This document shows positions 15,301-28,935 of a stretch of DNA of 64,000 nucleotides, one piece after another (within the stretch, counting starts at the first letter, position 1; each line of letters begins with the position of its first letter). Under the pieces are notes generated by a model. That model ran no database searches. It was not told the origin of the DNA and was given only the letters and a program-made list of their open reading frames with translations. This DNA comes from Pipra filicauda. Lineage: Eukaryota; Chordata; Aves; Passeriformes; Pipridae. The stretch covers positions 1,178,001 to 1,242,000 of the forward strand of contig NW_024104286.1 of assembly GCF_003945595.2 (NCBI RefSeq), in the 5' to 3' direction. Made by a program: the position numbers and the translations under genes.

Positions 15301-18300
15301 TTTTTTAAAGTGAATTAAGGCACCGGATGAGGTTGCTTGGTTTATTCCGCTCCCCTTCCTCCTTCACATAAGGAGAAAATTCAATGCAAACACAATCTTG
15401 TTGACAATAAAATACCACTCTGTTACTTAGGACATACATGACTTTAACGCAAAGCAGTTACCCACGATAAACTACCACATCTGTGACTGTGACAGATAAA
15501 CAAGTTGCCACAATTGTAATGCAGATGACAAACAGAATCTGATGTCTCAGAAGAGGCAGAAACAGAAAGTAGTCCAGTTTCAAAACTGGGTTTCAGTGCA
15601 GGTAACTTTTTGCACACCTTCTTAAAATCTGGTCAAAGTCTGCCTTCTAGCTACAAGCAGAGCGTAAATTCAGGAACTAGGGGCCAAAAGTGAAAAGGTT
15701 TCGTTGTGAAAAATCAGATCCACAGATTGGAAAGGAGGTCAAAATGCACACTTGTGATAAGAATGTTTTAAAAAAATAAATATCTCAAATAACAAATGTA
15801 CACACCTTTTTTTTTTAGAAGCCCTTTTTGCTTCAGGGCACCTTGTTAAAATTGAATATTACGAACCAGGAAAGACATTGGCTGAGATCAGGACACCTCT
15901 GCAAGCTCTAAGCCAAAAGTCATATATTTGCCATCATTGTTTGCTGATTATGGCATAAGTGTGGCAAGGAATACAGGATTTCATTTCCAAGATGTAAACT
16001 TTTGCTACTTCAAGAAATGAGGTCACTTTAGTGAACTGATATGTGAAATACATGATTTGTTGACTACTTTGCTACTTCCAGGATTTCTAGCAGCCATAGG
16101 ACTTAATAGCCTTTATTATAAGCCTAAAACACTTTTCAGGATTGTGGAAGCAGCACTGTTAATATTGTATAGAAGTTGTCTGCTACACAGCCTTGGAGTG
16201 GGGAGATGCTAAATAGTATAGTTGCCCAACTGCTGTCCTACAACAACTCCTCTAACATCAGTGGTTTTTGTGGAGGTCAGTGGGATAATCCTGTTCATTT
16301 TGGAACTCACACAAACTATTATGTAAAAAGAGTTTTTGAGGGAACTTACATAAACTAAGACTCTCACATCTAAAAATGGTCTTTAATTAGCTTTGATTAA
16401 GAACCAGAGCTGGATACCCAAAGTCCATTTCTATACATCATCCACTGAACAAAGTTTGTGTGATCTGCCTTTTTATAGAGCCAAGCCCAGGAGTACTCAA
16501 GGAGCACTTTCACTACCACTGACCATTGCAGGGAAAGCAGCAAGTACCTGCTTTGGGCTCTCACCTCAGTGTGCACGTCACACTGAAATCATAAAACTGT
16601 GAATCACTGCTTAATTTGTATTAATGTCGAAGCACTAGAGAAACCTAACTCCAAGTTTGGAAACTTTGTGGGAAAGTCCTTTGAACGGCTCTTGATTTCT
16701 TCAGAGGGTGGAGAGATACTGCATTTGGGCTTTGAGATTTCAAAGTGAATTATTTCAAAGTAGGTGAACAGTGTGCTTAGTTTAATGTGGAGCTGCAAAG
16801 TATACTTCTAAGTACTAAGCAGTGCTTGTCTACAGGAACTGTGAAGTACTTTATAGCAGAAAAATACCCGCCAAAATCAGCACAACTTGTGCTCCTAAGG
16901 CTCTGAGACATTTCTGAAAATATTAAATTTGGATTCAGCTGCTCAAATGCTACAGCCAGAACTAGATCTATACACATTAGTTTCTTGATTCAAGAAAACT
17001 ATACCTTTTTCTGCATGTATTTTAGTGAAAAATAGATAAATATTTCTTCACCAAAAGCTAAGAGCCTACAGAATTGTCTGAGAGGTAATTAATTCATGGA
17101 TTTGGGGAGAGTAGATAAGTGAGAAAAGGCATGAAAATAATTCTTTATGCAACTTTACCTGTAATAATCACTGCTATGAGCAAAAGGTGATTTTTAGGTT
17201 AGGACCATGGAAAGCAGCTGACTGTATGTGGAAGAGACCAAAGAGCATATATTAATGCTTCTGCAGAACAGGTATAATTCAATTTACCTTTTTAATGTTC
17301 ATAGCCAAAATGATCATCACGTTCTTGTGCAGAGGCATTGAAGAAGAAGCAGGTGGAGAAAAGATGGAACATTTCAGCTAATTTATGAGAACTGAGGTTT
17401 TAAAGTAAACTCTTGTTTTTGTAGTCATGACAGGTATATTTTCTAAGAGGAAAACAATATTTATTTCCTCTTCTTTTTTTCATCAGTACACTTCTCTAAA
17501 AATTGGGCATAATAATTAATCTGAAAGCTTTATGGAATAACAAATGTAAACTTATATTTAATTGCAAATGTCATACTTTCATTTTTTAATTACCTTTTAT
17601 TTTTAAGGTTCTGGAGATCACTTTAATGACTTTTCAATTATTTCTCAATTAATTGGTTTTAATTTCCATGCTCCATGGTTTTAATTTCCCTGCTCCTCCA
17701 TGCTCATGGATATCTGCAAATTACTTTGTGGATGAGTGAGGAGGAGTATTGCAAAAGGAGTGTCTCTTTTCCTGAAAAACAAGCTGGTGAAATGGAGTCA
17801 AGCATTCAGCATAAATTAAAAGCTCACATACATAAAATCCGGGTAGTAGTTTGTAACTACAATTTAAGTGTGACAATGGAACTGAATTGATGCCCTAGAA
17901 ACAATACATTTGGTGAGTACTTGAAGCTCATACAAGTTGCCTTGCTGCCAGGGAATGGCTTGAAGTACTGGGGCTCCAGATCTAGGCCAAGAATCCCCCC
18001 TAGCTCCTAGATTCTCATAGTTAAATGAGAATGTTTTTTGTTCTCAGTATTAGGAAAAAACCAACAACGACAACAAAACAAAGCGTAAATGGAATTCTTA
18101 AAATATTTGAGACAAAAATCCTCATAGAGGTAAAATGCTTTCATTTGTTCCAGCTCTAAAATGGCTTCCCAGAAAAAGTATGGCCTGTCATAATAGCAAG
18201 GATACAGTATGCAGTAATACAGTGGAAGTTGCTTATGATGTTACATTGCCTTTTGAACTGATAAATGTAGTTTTTAATTACTGAAGTGCTGTGTCTGAGG

Positions 18301-18924
18301 CAGCCAATATTTGATATTCCAAGGGCTGATTAACGTTTCCTGTGACCCATAAGACTGTGGGTTTTCTCTTATGCTGCAAACATCCTGAAAAAAAAAAACA
18401 AAAAAAACAAAAAGCCATTTATTTTGGTAGATGGTGAGAAAGAATCTGCATCCCACTAGTAATCTGTAAACCATTTACTTTGATTATTTCTGGTGTTTGG
18501 CTTCCTCCGTCACACTGCATTAATCTCGCATGGAATAATAATGTTCTCCTGAATCAGAGAAGAGTAAACAGCAGATGGGAAAGGGTAGCAGTTCAACAGC
18601 CTACAAAACATGTATGAAAATGATCAAAATTCTTAAAATTTATTAAAGTTTCCTGAAATAGATGGAAGTTCAGTAAGCAGAACCACAAGCAGTGACCTGA
18701 CAGAGGCACTCTTACGCACAACTTCAAGGGTAGACAGATCAAAAGCCAAGCTGATTAAATAGACTCTAAAGGCAAAAAGAAGTCTTATTTTGGCATGTGA
18801 AACTATGAAAGAGTTCCCAAATTTCAGATTTCTCTTACAAAACTGAATGTCTGGTTAAGAATGTGAGCTTTTTGCATAAAACTGGGACAAACACAGGTGC
18901 GTATCAGGAATTCTGGAAGTTCAA

Positions 18925-18949
18925 ATACATCCTCATCCTGAGGATGTAT
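18925..18949. repeat. Perfect 11-bp inverted repeat, 3-nt loop
   Basis: ATACATCCTCA at 18925-18935 pairs exactly with TGAGGATGTAT at 18939-18949 around a TCC spacer. A short direct echo, GTATCAATAT, follows. No gene is nearby. It is probably an incidental hairpin. Confidence 0.7.
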
Positions 18950-20089
18950 CAATATGTATCAATATCGAAGTTGTTTTTATGAAGAAATACCAGTTTATCC
19001 TATTATAAACATTTTTTTTTTTTAATCTCGGGTCTGGAAATGTTAAAAGCATATCCTAGCAGTATAACAAGAAAAATTTGAAGATTCCCTGAACCCATGC
19101 AGTCTCAAACTAAGATTTGCGTCATAAAAGGTGTTGTTGAAAATGAAAGGCTTCAAGAAATAGAGTCTAATATAGAGATTATTTCAAATTCAGATGAGAT
19201 CTACTTGCTGTAATTTTGCATGCATAATAAGTAGAAAGATAATTTGGGGGGGAGGAGGAGGTAGGAGCAAGTGAAACACATTCAGTTGAAGATTAATACA
19301 TCCCACGTTTCACTAAATCAAGGAGCTGAAGGAGCAAGTGGTATGGACTTAGAGCATTGCCTGCCTACAGCAGATAGGCAAGCTGCTCAGGAGAAGCCTC
19401 GTGTGCTTCATGCTTCACATATGGTACTGTAATATAAACTGCTGTGAAAGTATGACTTAATGACTAGAAATGAAGCCTGTTCCTGAAATCTGAAAGTGAT
19501 GGAGATGGTTCAGAGATATGCCAGGAGCTGCTATTCAGATTGAGTAGAAAAGAGAGATTGCAGTCCATGCACGAAGCAGGTTACCTCCCAAGTACTACAG
19601 TTTTACATCTACCAAGCTCTACGTTTGGTCGGTTTTCACTGCAGCATCCAGGTGTTAAACTGCATATATAGTTATGATGTTCTTATGACACAGAGAAGAG
19701 CCAGCATCTCTGTTTTCAATACAGAAACTGAAATGCAGGATAGTTCTCCACTCACTTGAGCTCTAACAAATGCCAAAGTTCAACCCTGTTATATTTCATA
19801 CCTCAAATAGCAGAATCTCTGAGTATGTGAGAAAATGGGGTGATGATTTTGGATTTTTTTTTCAAGAAATATGGCAGAAATTTCAGATCTTAACAGGGTG
19901 AGTGAAATATGAGGGTATGTTTTCAGAACTACAATCTTGAATTAAGGTATTAAGTGAATGCAATTCCTGTGTCTAAAGCTATACATGATACATTGAGTGT
20001 TCCGCTACTGTAGGCACCTGAGGATTTGGTATAATGGATGTATCCTGGCAGCAGTTGATTCCATGGAGCACAGTAACTTCTATAAAGTT

Positions 20090-21224
20090 AAACCTGATCT
20101 CTTTTTACGATCAGGTGACCCACCTGGTGGATGAGGGGAAGGCTGTGGATGTGGTCTATCTAGACTTCAGCAAGGCCTTTGACACTGTCTCCCATAACAT
20201 ACTCCTGGAAAAGCTGGTAGCCCATGGCTTGGACAAGTGTACCCTCTCCTGGATTAGGAGCTGGCTGGAGGGTCGGGCCCAGAGAGTGCTGGTGAATGGA
20301 GCTGCATCCAGCTGGCAGCCGGTCACCAGTGGTGTTCCCCAGGGGCCTGTGTTGGGTCCAGTCCTGTTTAATATCTTTATTGATGATTTAGATGAGGGGA
20401 TTGAGTCCATCATCAGCAAATTTGCTGATGACACCAAACTGGGAGGGAGTGTCGACCTGCTGGAAGGCAGGAGGGCTCTGCAGAGGGATCTGGATAGACA
20501 TGAGAGACGGGCTGATTCCAATGGGATGAAGTTCAATAAAGCCAAGTGCCGGGTCCTGCACTTTGGCCACAACAACCCCCTGCAGCGCTACAGGCTGGGC
20601 ACAGAGTGGCTGGAAAGCAGCCAGGCAGAAAGGGACCTGGGGGTACTAATTGACAGGAAGCTCAACATGAGCCAACAGTGTGCCCAGGTGGCCAAGACGG
20701 CCAATGGGATCTTGTCCTGTATCAAAAATAGCGTGGCCAGCAGGAGCAGGGAAGTGATCCTTCCCCTGTACTCTGCGTTGGTGAGGCCACACCTTGAGTA
20801 TTGTGTTCAGTTCTGGGCCCCTCAGTTCAGAACGGATATTGAGGTGCTGGAGCGGGTCCAGAGAAGAGCAACAAGGCTGGTGAAGGGACTGGAGCATAAG
20901 TCCTATGGGGAGAGGCTGAGGGAGCTGGGGTTGTTTAGCCTAGAGAAGAGGAGGCTCAGAGGTGACCTCATCGCCGTCTATAACTACCTGAAGGGAAGTT
21001 CTAGCCAGGTGGGGGTTGGTCTCTTCTCTCAGGCACTCAGCAATAGGACAAGGGGGCACGGGCTTAAGCTCCGCCAGGGGAAATTTAAGTTGGATATCAG
21101 GAGAAAATTCTTTACAGAGAGAGTAATCAGGCATTGGAATGGGCTGCCCAGAGAGGTGGTGGATTCACCGTCCCTGGAGATTTTTAAACGCAGATTGGAC
21201 GTGTCACTGAGTGCCATGATCTAG
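20090..21224 (+). CDS. CR1 ORF2 fragment: reverse transcriptase
   Basis: This is the coding part of the CR1 copy, about 378 codons without a stop. The element-derived frame starts in the middle of the domain near [16 protein letters not shown], so the ATG at 20034 lies in flanking DNA and is not a real start. RT motifs A, B and C are readable, and the thumb/C-terminal CR1 segment runs to the stop. The endonuclease domain is absent. The fragment has no promoter of its own and is best treated as a non-functional remnant of a young insertion, not as a host gene. Confidence 0.85.
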
Positions 21225-21289
21225 TAAATGGACTGGATTTGGACCAAGGGTTGGACTCGATGATCTCGGAGGTCTTTTCCAACCCAATC

Positions 21290-21312
21290 GATTCTATGAT
21301 TCTATGATTCTA
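21290..21312 (+). repeat. CR1 3' terminal ATTCTATG tandem units
   Basis: Nearly three copies of the 8-bp unit ATTCTATG form the 3' end of the CR1 copy. CR1 elements end in this short tandem repeat where most LINEs have poly(A). It fixes the orientation (+) and the 3' boundary of the insertion. Confidence 0.95.
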
Positions 21313-24300
21313 ATTAAAGCCTGGCTAATTAAAAATGACAGAGAGATGCTTGTAAACATCATCTGTGTGACAGCATTGCAGCTAGTTCAGAAAAGTGGGA
21401 AATTTGCAGCTGGAGGGACTGAAGGTACCTTGCACTTTTGCAGGCCGTTTCTCTGCAGCTTCGATGGTCTGGGTGATGCCTTGCCTTGCCTGCTGCATCT
21501 CACCTGCCATGACTTGCTGGCCTGCTGCTGGGCCACAGAAATGCAGCGTGGATGCCTAAACCAGAGATGAAGAAACCTCAGTGAGAAGGCCAAACTGATG
21601 TAAATACTGCAAAGCCCTGCTCCACTGGGAAGAGAGCGTTTCTCCTGAAGGCTGTGGTACTGTCCTTTGTAAGGCACCTTTGGGAGTCACAGCCCTCAAA
21701 ATGGACTTTAAGGTAGAGCTGTAGTGTAGACTGCAGAAATGTGGGGCAGGTGTCTCTGATTTCCTAAAGAACAAAGATGTCTTCCAACTGGAAAGCTCTC
21801 AGGTTTGGTAAATTATACCCTGCATGTCTTGGCTTTTTAGCTTATCTCCCTCCCTCTTTAAAGACTTGTTAGGGTTATGGGGTAAGGAAGAGAGGGGCTG
21901 GCTGTATGTGATTTAGATCCCATCAGCAAGCTTTTTGCTTAATGTCATCTGATCTGTCACTTCTGACATTCACCCCTACACAGCAAAGCAAAGCAAATGG
22001 CCAGTGGTTCTTGTACTGCTGTCAGTTCCTGAGACTGAACGTGAGATTCCTGTAGCCTCTGGTTAGTTGACTGGCTTTAACTAATGTTACCATAGAAGAC
22101 CAGAAGGAAACACTACTGACTCCATTTGAACAACTCCTAAACAACCATGGTTATACCAGTCTTGGAAAATATATTGGACACAAAATTCAGTGGTCAGCAC
22201 TGAAGGCCTTTTATGTGCTAAGGCCTGTGCTGGGCCATTCTGCCAATATGGAGTAGTAAAGGAAAGTATATACCTCCCTACTTACTTCTCTCCATCCTCA
22301 GAGAGGAAAACTCACTCTAAACCAGGTGGTATTTTTAAAAGTTCATTTCCTGGCTCATACACTTCTTGGCTGTAAGAAAGCATGCCTGGAACCAAGCAGT
22401 GTGCACTATGTTGCATCTCACTGCTTCATTACATCTTAGTTCTTGTCTCTCCCCATCAACCCCAAGATGTTTCTTCTGTTTCACCAAGTAGCTTTGACTT
22501 TTTTTTTTCTCTCCCTAACAAACTGTTCTCATGCCCAGGAAAACATGGAAGAGAAAACTGGCAGCTGATGTGACAAGTCATTGCAAAACCAAGATAAATT
22601 AATTCACTGAAACCCTAATAATTTTTCAGTAACTGAGCAGAAGAAAGGTCTGAGTGTTCCTATGGTAAGTTAAGCTCATTTATCAGTTTGTTCTCTCTTG
22701 CCAAGATCCCTAGAGAGAAGGAGGGCAAAGGCAAGAACAGGAGGTGTTCTAGGTCTTGGTGGGTGTTAATGTAACATGTTCCCTTTGCTAAAGCCATATT
22801 TTCCCAGCTTGTCTTGCTGAGAGGCTGGAAGACCTTTAGAGCCTTTTCTCCAACTTTTTGTGCTTTTCCACTTAGGACTGGTGATGGCCATCTCACTTGG
22901 CACAGGAACATTTCTCTGTGGCAGCCCAATTTGTGTGAAGCCAGACATCCTTCTTAATAACGCAATTTGGCCAAGCTACCTCTGGCTGAAAGGAAGCTCT
23001 AAAATATGGGTAGACTGGGCTATGTGAGGGTTTTGGAGTAGCTCTGTAAAAGCTGCAGGGATGAAGAGTCTCATTTATGCCTCCTCCAATTCCCCCTCTA
23101 CTCTTTCCAACCTAAAATCTTGCTCAGTCTCTTCCCACCTGTTCCAACAGATTAATTTCTCTTTCACACTCCTGAAAAAGCCTAGAAGAGGAAAGGAAAA
23201 GGCAGTGTGTAAGCAGGAGAGGTCCCCAGAGCATGTAAGGGATGACAAAGTTATTGGAAAATTGAGGGATAGCCTGGACCAAACAAATCTCTCTTATTTA
23301 CCAGACTAACTGCAGAATCTCTGAAGATTGCTATCCTACAGCTGAATACAAAAGTATATCCTGGCTTCCATTGAGATACAGAAGAGTACAGGCAGTGCTT
23401 GTGCCAATAGAAATGGCTCTGCAAATAGTTGCACAAGTGCAAACACTTCACACCAGTGAGGTAGTGGTAATTATGCTTTTTGCCTTCCAAGCTGAGCCAT
23501 AAAAAGTACTTCAGATTAAGGCTCATCCTAGGTTGTGGCCATGGGGATTGATTTGCTATTTATTGAATTTCACAGATCCAGAGATAGGCTGTTTGTGGGA
23601 AATCTGCTTGCTCTGGCTACAAAGAAGAGGATTTATGAGCCTGGCCACATCAAGGCCTTGCTTTTAGCCCTACGTTTCTCATGTGACAAAAGCCTAAAAT
23701 CCTTTTCAGTTTGAGTCACTGACCATTTCTGTCACTACTTTACAAGGTTCCTATACACTCTGGCATTCTTGCAGATTTAAAATTGCGAGTACCAGAAGAA
23801 GAAAGAGTAGGTATATTTTTTAATCAATAATGAAGTTAATTCTGTCATAGTTCTATAACTCTATCAGACCTGTAATAGATGCTCTTAGCAAACAAATGAC
23901 TATATTTGTTTTATCAATTCTCTGACTATGCTAGTTCTATAAACAACATCAAAAAAAAAGAACAAAAAAAAAGTTCAAGTTGGAAAGAGCAGTATCCATT
24001 TGCATTTAAAAGTAATTTTCCGTCTAGGATTCTTGTTCTAAAATGTAAAATCCCCCTTTCTCTGTGTATGATCCCTAGTTTCACACATGCAGTATACACT
24101 CTGAAATTTTCAATGGCTTACTTTCTTACAGTAAGTTTTTATACTTTGCAGCCTCAAAAGTGATAACCCATAAATATCAGTGCAAGTATTAAGGACAATA
24201 AAAATAAGTCCCATGTAACTTAATCCTGCAGGTGTTGTGCATTCAGCAAGGCACTTAGTAGCATATATTTTGTCTTATATGCATATACTGAACTCAGCAG

Positions 24301-26690
24301 GGATACTTGCACAGTTAAAGGTAAGGATGCATTTGAGCGCTCTACTGGATTACATCCAGAACAATTCTCAGCTGCCAAGATCCTGTTTACAGCAAATAAG
24401 GTAGCAGAATTTGCAAGAGAGAAACACTCCTGTTGCACTTTAAAGCACTGCTTTATTCTTCAGACACCACCAAAGTAACTACCTACATATAACCACAGTT
24501 AGTTAAGAGTCTTCCTCCCAGGCTATAAATATGTATTTAACAGACAGGGAAGTGTTTATGTACAGAACAGTGCAATGCAACTAACCACTTAAATTCTCAG
24601 TCTTGAATGTTGCTGCGATAAAGACTAATTTCAACAGAAAGACTTCTACCGACTGAAATTCACCTAGCGTTGGGAAGAGAGAGATTTATTCTAAATAAAT
24701 GCATATGTATGATCAGATCTGGGACAGTTTCTTGAGAGCTGAATCACTCTTACCTAAATGAAAATGTCCCTGCCACCACCCTGCCCCACCTAGATTTTGA
24801 CAGATTCTTAAAGAACTCATTCTGTCCTTTGTGAATCAGTATTTCTATATCTTTTATTTTTGACTTGCATGCAATTTGTAGAAAAATATTTCCTGCATTC
24901 TAAAATTGTTCTCCTCCTCAAAAAACTGAGAGTGGAAACAGTTTTCAGACAAAATATTAGGCAAGTTTTTAATCAACTACTGTATCAGGTTTGGGGTTTT
25001 AAAATGTTGTTTAGCTTTGATATTATTTTTATATGATAGATCCCATGAAAAATCAAATCTTTTCAGTTACTCTATTGTTCTCAAAGTTTAAATATATGCC
25101 ATTGACCAGGAGCATTCAGCTAGTCTAATGACTCCCACAAATAAACAAATTTGTGCTTTAAGGATCCTGAGAATCTCCCCTTTCACTGAAGAAAGCACCT
25201 AAATATTCTAAAAAAGAAAATGCAAGTTAAGTTTGCCCCCATCTATTAGTAATATAAAAGTACGAATAATACTTAGTTCTTGATTAGAATCAATATAATA
25301 ATGATCAAGTAAAAGTTCAGTTAGTGCAAACAGGAAAAAGAAATATATTCGTAACAAATATACCTTCACACTGGACCTGTACGTTCTTCCAATGAGTTTT
25401 AGTTGCAAAAAAGTACAATAATGCAAAGATAGAGTGCCAATAGATTGTTTTACCATGGCTGCAAAGTTAAAAAAGTGGCACCTCCCATACAAACACAAAA
25501 TGGAACTTTTTTTCTACAAATCTGTTGGTTATGTAGAAAGTACACAAGTTTTTCAGTCACTGATACAGGGCTTTTCAGTGGAAAAATAAAGTGCTAACCA
25601 TAGAGGAAATGTAAAGCTAAACTGTTCTTACAGAGGCTGGTAAGGGAGAGCAGAGATGGGAGAACTGTAATGAAATAAGTAATGAAGTAATGAAATAAGC
25701 CCATGGATATCATCAGTCTTTAGGTAAATAATTTTAAAACAACCTTTGGCCTTAGGGAGATCATGTTTCATTTAGACATCGAATGAGCCAGCTGTATCAG
25801 CAAATCCATCTCTCAAGGGTTACTATTTATTCTGATGTTGATCTCTCTTAAGGGCTGCAGGCAATGAAAATCACTGAACAAAATCTGTGTTTTTAAAATG
25901 TTTGCAGTGGGGTGATAAACTTTAGTGGACTCTGGTTGATGCTTCTTGGGGTAAGGAAACATATGAATAATACAATGGTTATGTTTTTAGTTGTTTGTGA
26001 ACCTCTCTGACTTGATCACAGCTCACCTAGCAATTCTGTCCTTCCTGTTGAAATCAGACTTCATGGTCTGATATGTAACCAAAACCATGCTCTGACTGTT
26101 TGCTTGTGTTTTTTCATTCTAAGCAGTGTTGAGGAATGTTTTACTTCTGTAGCCCAAATCTGGGCTGACTTAGCATTTATGACAGACTCTTTGAGGGTTT
26201 GGCAATGATTGTAATGGTTGTCACAGTGAGTCCCAAAGCAGGGAATAAAGAATCGAAATGGTCCTGCTTTATTGAGGATATTTTAATGTTGGGCTTGCCT
26301 ATGAATTGAGCTCAAGCAATTAGTCTGATATATAAATTGTTTCAGGAGTATCTGTGTGCCTAAGGAGAAAGTCACATTACAGCAAGGTGTTAAATTGTTA
26401 GGGAACTCTCTCTGATGTAAAAGGCTACCCAGTACATCTCTCACCGAGCTCTTTCTTTAGCCGATAAATATGCATGAACCATAAGCAAAACTTTAGGTCT
26501 GATCCTGAATGGCCACAGGATTACAATGGTTTAGGACTCCCATTCCAAAAGCAGAAATAGGGGATAATTCCAAGCCATGCTTGGGTATGTACTTGCCTGT
26601 CCTCTTTAGCACATGCCCCCAACACCAATCTGCACTATTTTTCATATTATAATTGAATATGTTTTATTAAAAAGCAAGGGTAAGTTGTGT

Positions 26691-26722
26691 AAAGATCTTG
26701 AACTATTTTGTTCAAGATCTTT
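26691..26722. repeat. Perfect 13-bp inverted repeat, 6-nt loop
   Basis: AAAGATCTTGAAC at 26691-26703 is followed by TATTTT and then the exact reverse complement at 26710-26722. The words GAAC-TATTTT recur just downstream, so a small local duplication may have produced it. As RNA it would make a short hairpin. The stem is shorter than in a typical microRNA precursor. Confidence 0.75.
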
Positions 26723-28881
26723 AACCTGAACTATTTTTTGGTTATACAAATGGTTTTCTGCCATATTGCTGTGACTTGTTCCATCTGAACTGGAATTGCT
26801 TTCTGGAGTCAATACTTATCTGCAATGGGCAGCCTGACAGGTTACACAAAGAGTAAATGGTGCATATTGGACAGAAAGAACTAGTTCTTCCTTACTGATC
26901 CAGAGCACATAATCACAATCTGCTTATAAAGTCATTCTGTAGAAAGGTTAGGACACTAACGGGGAATATATTTTTGAAGTTAGCAGAACAGGACTTTGGG
27001 GAAAGTGTCATGCTAAAAGCCTGATATGAAGAAGAAATCTTTTGAAAAGCACTTGCTTTGTGCCTCAAGCATGTCAAAGAAATTTTCATGAAGTAGCTGT
27101 GCCTGCTTTTCCAATCATTGTTCTGCCTGTACGGTGTATGGCAAGATGACCCTCGTGTAACACCTGTAAGGGCTGAATTTATTAACCAGCAAGGCTAGTG
27201 GAAAGCTTTTGCTTTGTCTCAGAGCACATGATAGTGGTATAATTTATAGTACTCAAGACTGACACGCAGAGTTATTTTGACCTTGGTGACATAAGCAAGG
27301 TTACATGTGCTAGTCCAACTCTAAGTAGAAAGAACATATCTAAAAGGCTGAGTAGGAGTATAGAGCTCAAAGGCATTATGAAGGGATCCACTGATCATAT
27401 CACAAAGTCACTTTAAAATGGGCAATAATGTTTAGCTAGAGAAATTGGGAAAATCCAGGGTTTCAGCTCCCTATTTTCAATGATATGTTGTTTAATCCTG
27501 TGCTTACAAAACAAGTACTAAATATTTTGCTCAGTATTTCCAGCTTTTTAGACAGCATCCTCAGTGTGATGCATAAGTTTTCACTTCACTAAGGAAATAC
27601 TGTGATTCCTTGAAAGCAATCCTTCACATGAAACAGAGCTTGATTTGAAACTTGAGACAGAATTTCTCTCTGCACAGAAAAAATTTGTGGGGTTTTTCCC
27701 CTCAATACTCTGTATAACACACCCAGATATGCTGCAAACTGAACAGTGCATTTAAACAGAGCCTTTGGTTTTTGTCCTTACTGCAATTAGAAGCAATACT
27801 ATTCTACAGTGTCTGTAGTTTGACTCCACAGTAAATATTATTCAGAAATAAATGTTTATAATTAAGTAATAGAAAATAAATGGGATTGCCTAGTATATAG
27901 GTGGCACTCAATTGTAGCTGTCTGTATCAGGCTTAAAAGCATGAAAGATGTTAGATGTAAAATAATAATTATCTTGTTGTTGCAGAAAATTACCAAGCTC
28001 AAGTGTTTTAGAGCCTGAGCGCCTTCATTTATTCCAGTTTTGCACTGTTGTTTTAATACCACAGATCACCTCCTGACTTGCAGTGGAATAAAAGGAAAAC
28101 TGAATCCCCTCTTCGTTTAGCAATGTCTAACATTATGACTGGATGTTTGTACTGGCAGAGGTCTAATGCCTAAATTACAGATTGCCAAATTTGGCAACCA
28201 CGAAACCTTTCCTCTCTTTACTGATAAAACTGAAGCTGACATTTTCTCTGAACAATTTGAAGTAACAGGCCAGAAAGCAAAGCGGTATCTGACTGCTACT
28301 TCAGCTGTGTTCCACATAGTAGCACACAACCAGAAGAAACTTTTTCTGTTTCCTCTATAGGAGCAGGACATAATATTTGATCAAAGAGGATTACCATAAA
28401 TTTCTGCAAATCTCAAATGTCTTGAAGTAAAGGCCAGGAACTGATAAACATCCTTTATACATATACATGTCTTTATACTTGTGTATCAATGAGTGCAAAA
28501 TAGTCATATCCTTCCTGAGGGTTACACCTGGGATGTGATTACTGCATCTGCTGGTGTTAGCCTCCATCAGGAATTAGGCAGGACTCTTGTAGCCAGTCGG
28601 GAGCATCCATATTCAGTGCAAGAAACAAGAGCCACAGCGAGTTTTGGGTAAACCACACGTAATCTGGATGTGGCCTTCAGCAGACTGAGGTTCGTGTTTG
28701 TAATGCTGGAGTGCAAAGGAGCTGACTTCAACAGCAAGACAGAATAGTACATTTAGAGAACAAAATGCCAGACAGCACCAAAACAGCTAATGGCAACCAG
28801 CCAAAAGAAAAGATGAGATCACAACAATTTCAAGTGGTACTAGAGACCAGAGCTCCAGTTTCAAAAAGCTGGACTTGCATA

Positions 28882-28935
28882 GCCCTGACAGGCCCCACAG
28901 CCCTCACGGGCCCCGAAATCCTCACAGGCCCCACA
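28882..28935 (+). repeat. 18-bp tandem repeat, three units
   Basis: Three adjacent 18-bp units at 28882-28899, 28900-28917 and 28918-28935 share the pattern CCTSACRGGCCCC with a few differences each. The period is a multiple of three, so one frame reads as repeats of the type LTGPT. The surrounding frame has no other sign of being a gene. It is a small GC-rich minisatellite in AT-rich DNA. Confidence 0.8.

Larger units (their letters stand above)
1..20089. other. Gene-poor AT-rich spacer, no supported exon
   Basis: No reading frame here resembles a protein family I recognise, and none is flanked by a convincing acceptor and donor with conserved protein content. The frames present are short, overlap on both strands and look like chance. 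The tract is AT-rich with scattered GC-richer patches, notably 5840-6300. I see no RNA gene, no CRISPR and no recognisable recent transposon before the CR1 element. One hydrophobic frame near 8726 is described under findings. It may hold distal regulatory DNA of flanking genes, but nothing in the sequence proves that. Confidence 0.6.
20090..21312 (+). mobile_element. CR1 LINE, 5'-truncated, RT frame intact
   Basis: This is a non-LTR retrotransposon of the CR1 family, the dominant avian LINE. It starts abruptly inside the reverse-transcriptase domain, which is the usual 5' truncation, and ends in the diagnostic tandem ATTCTATG tail at about 21290-21312. The frame is open without stop or frameshift to a TAG at 21224. 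It keeps RT block A (LDFSKAFD), block B ([13 protein letters not shown], with Pro where CR1 elements usually have Ser) and block C (FADD), so the catalytic aspartates are present. The C-terminal CR1 region follows ([22 protein letters not shown]). The N-terminal endonuclease and ORF1 are missing, so it cannot be autonomous. GC content is much higher than in the flanks, as expected for inserted DNA. Confidence 0.97.

Noticed and set aside
20034..20089. ATG at 20034 as the start of a reverse-transcriptase gene
   Set aside because: These bases lie in flanking DNA before the CR1 truncation point, so the Met is accidental.
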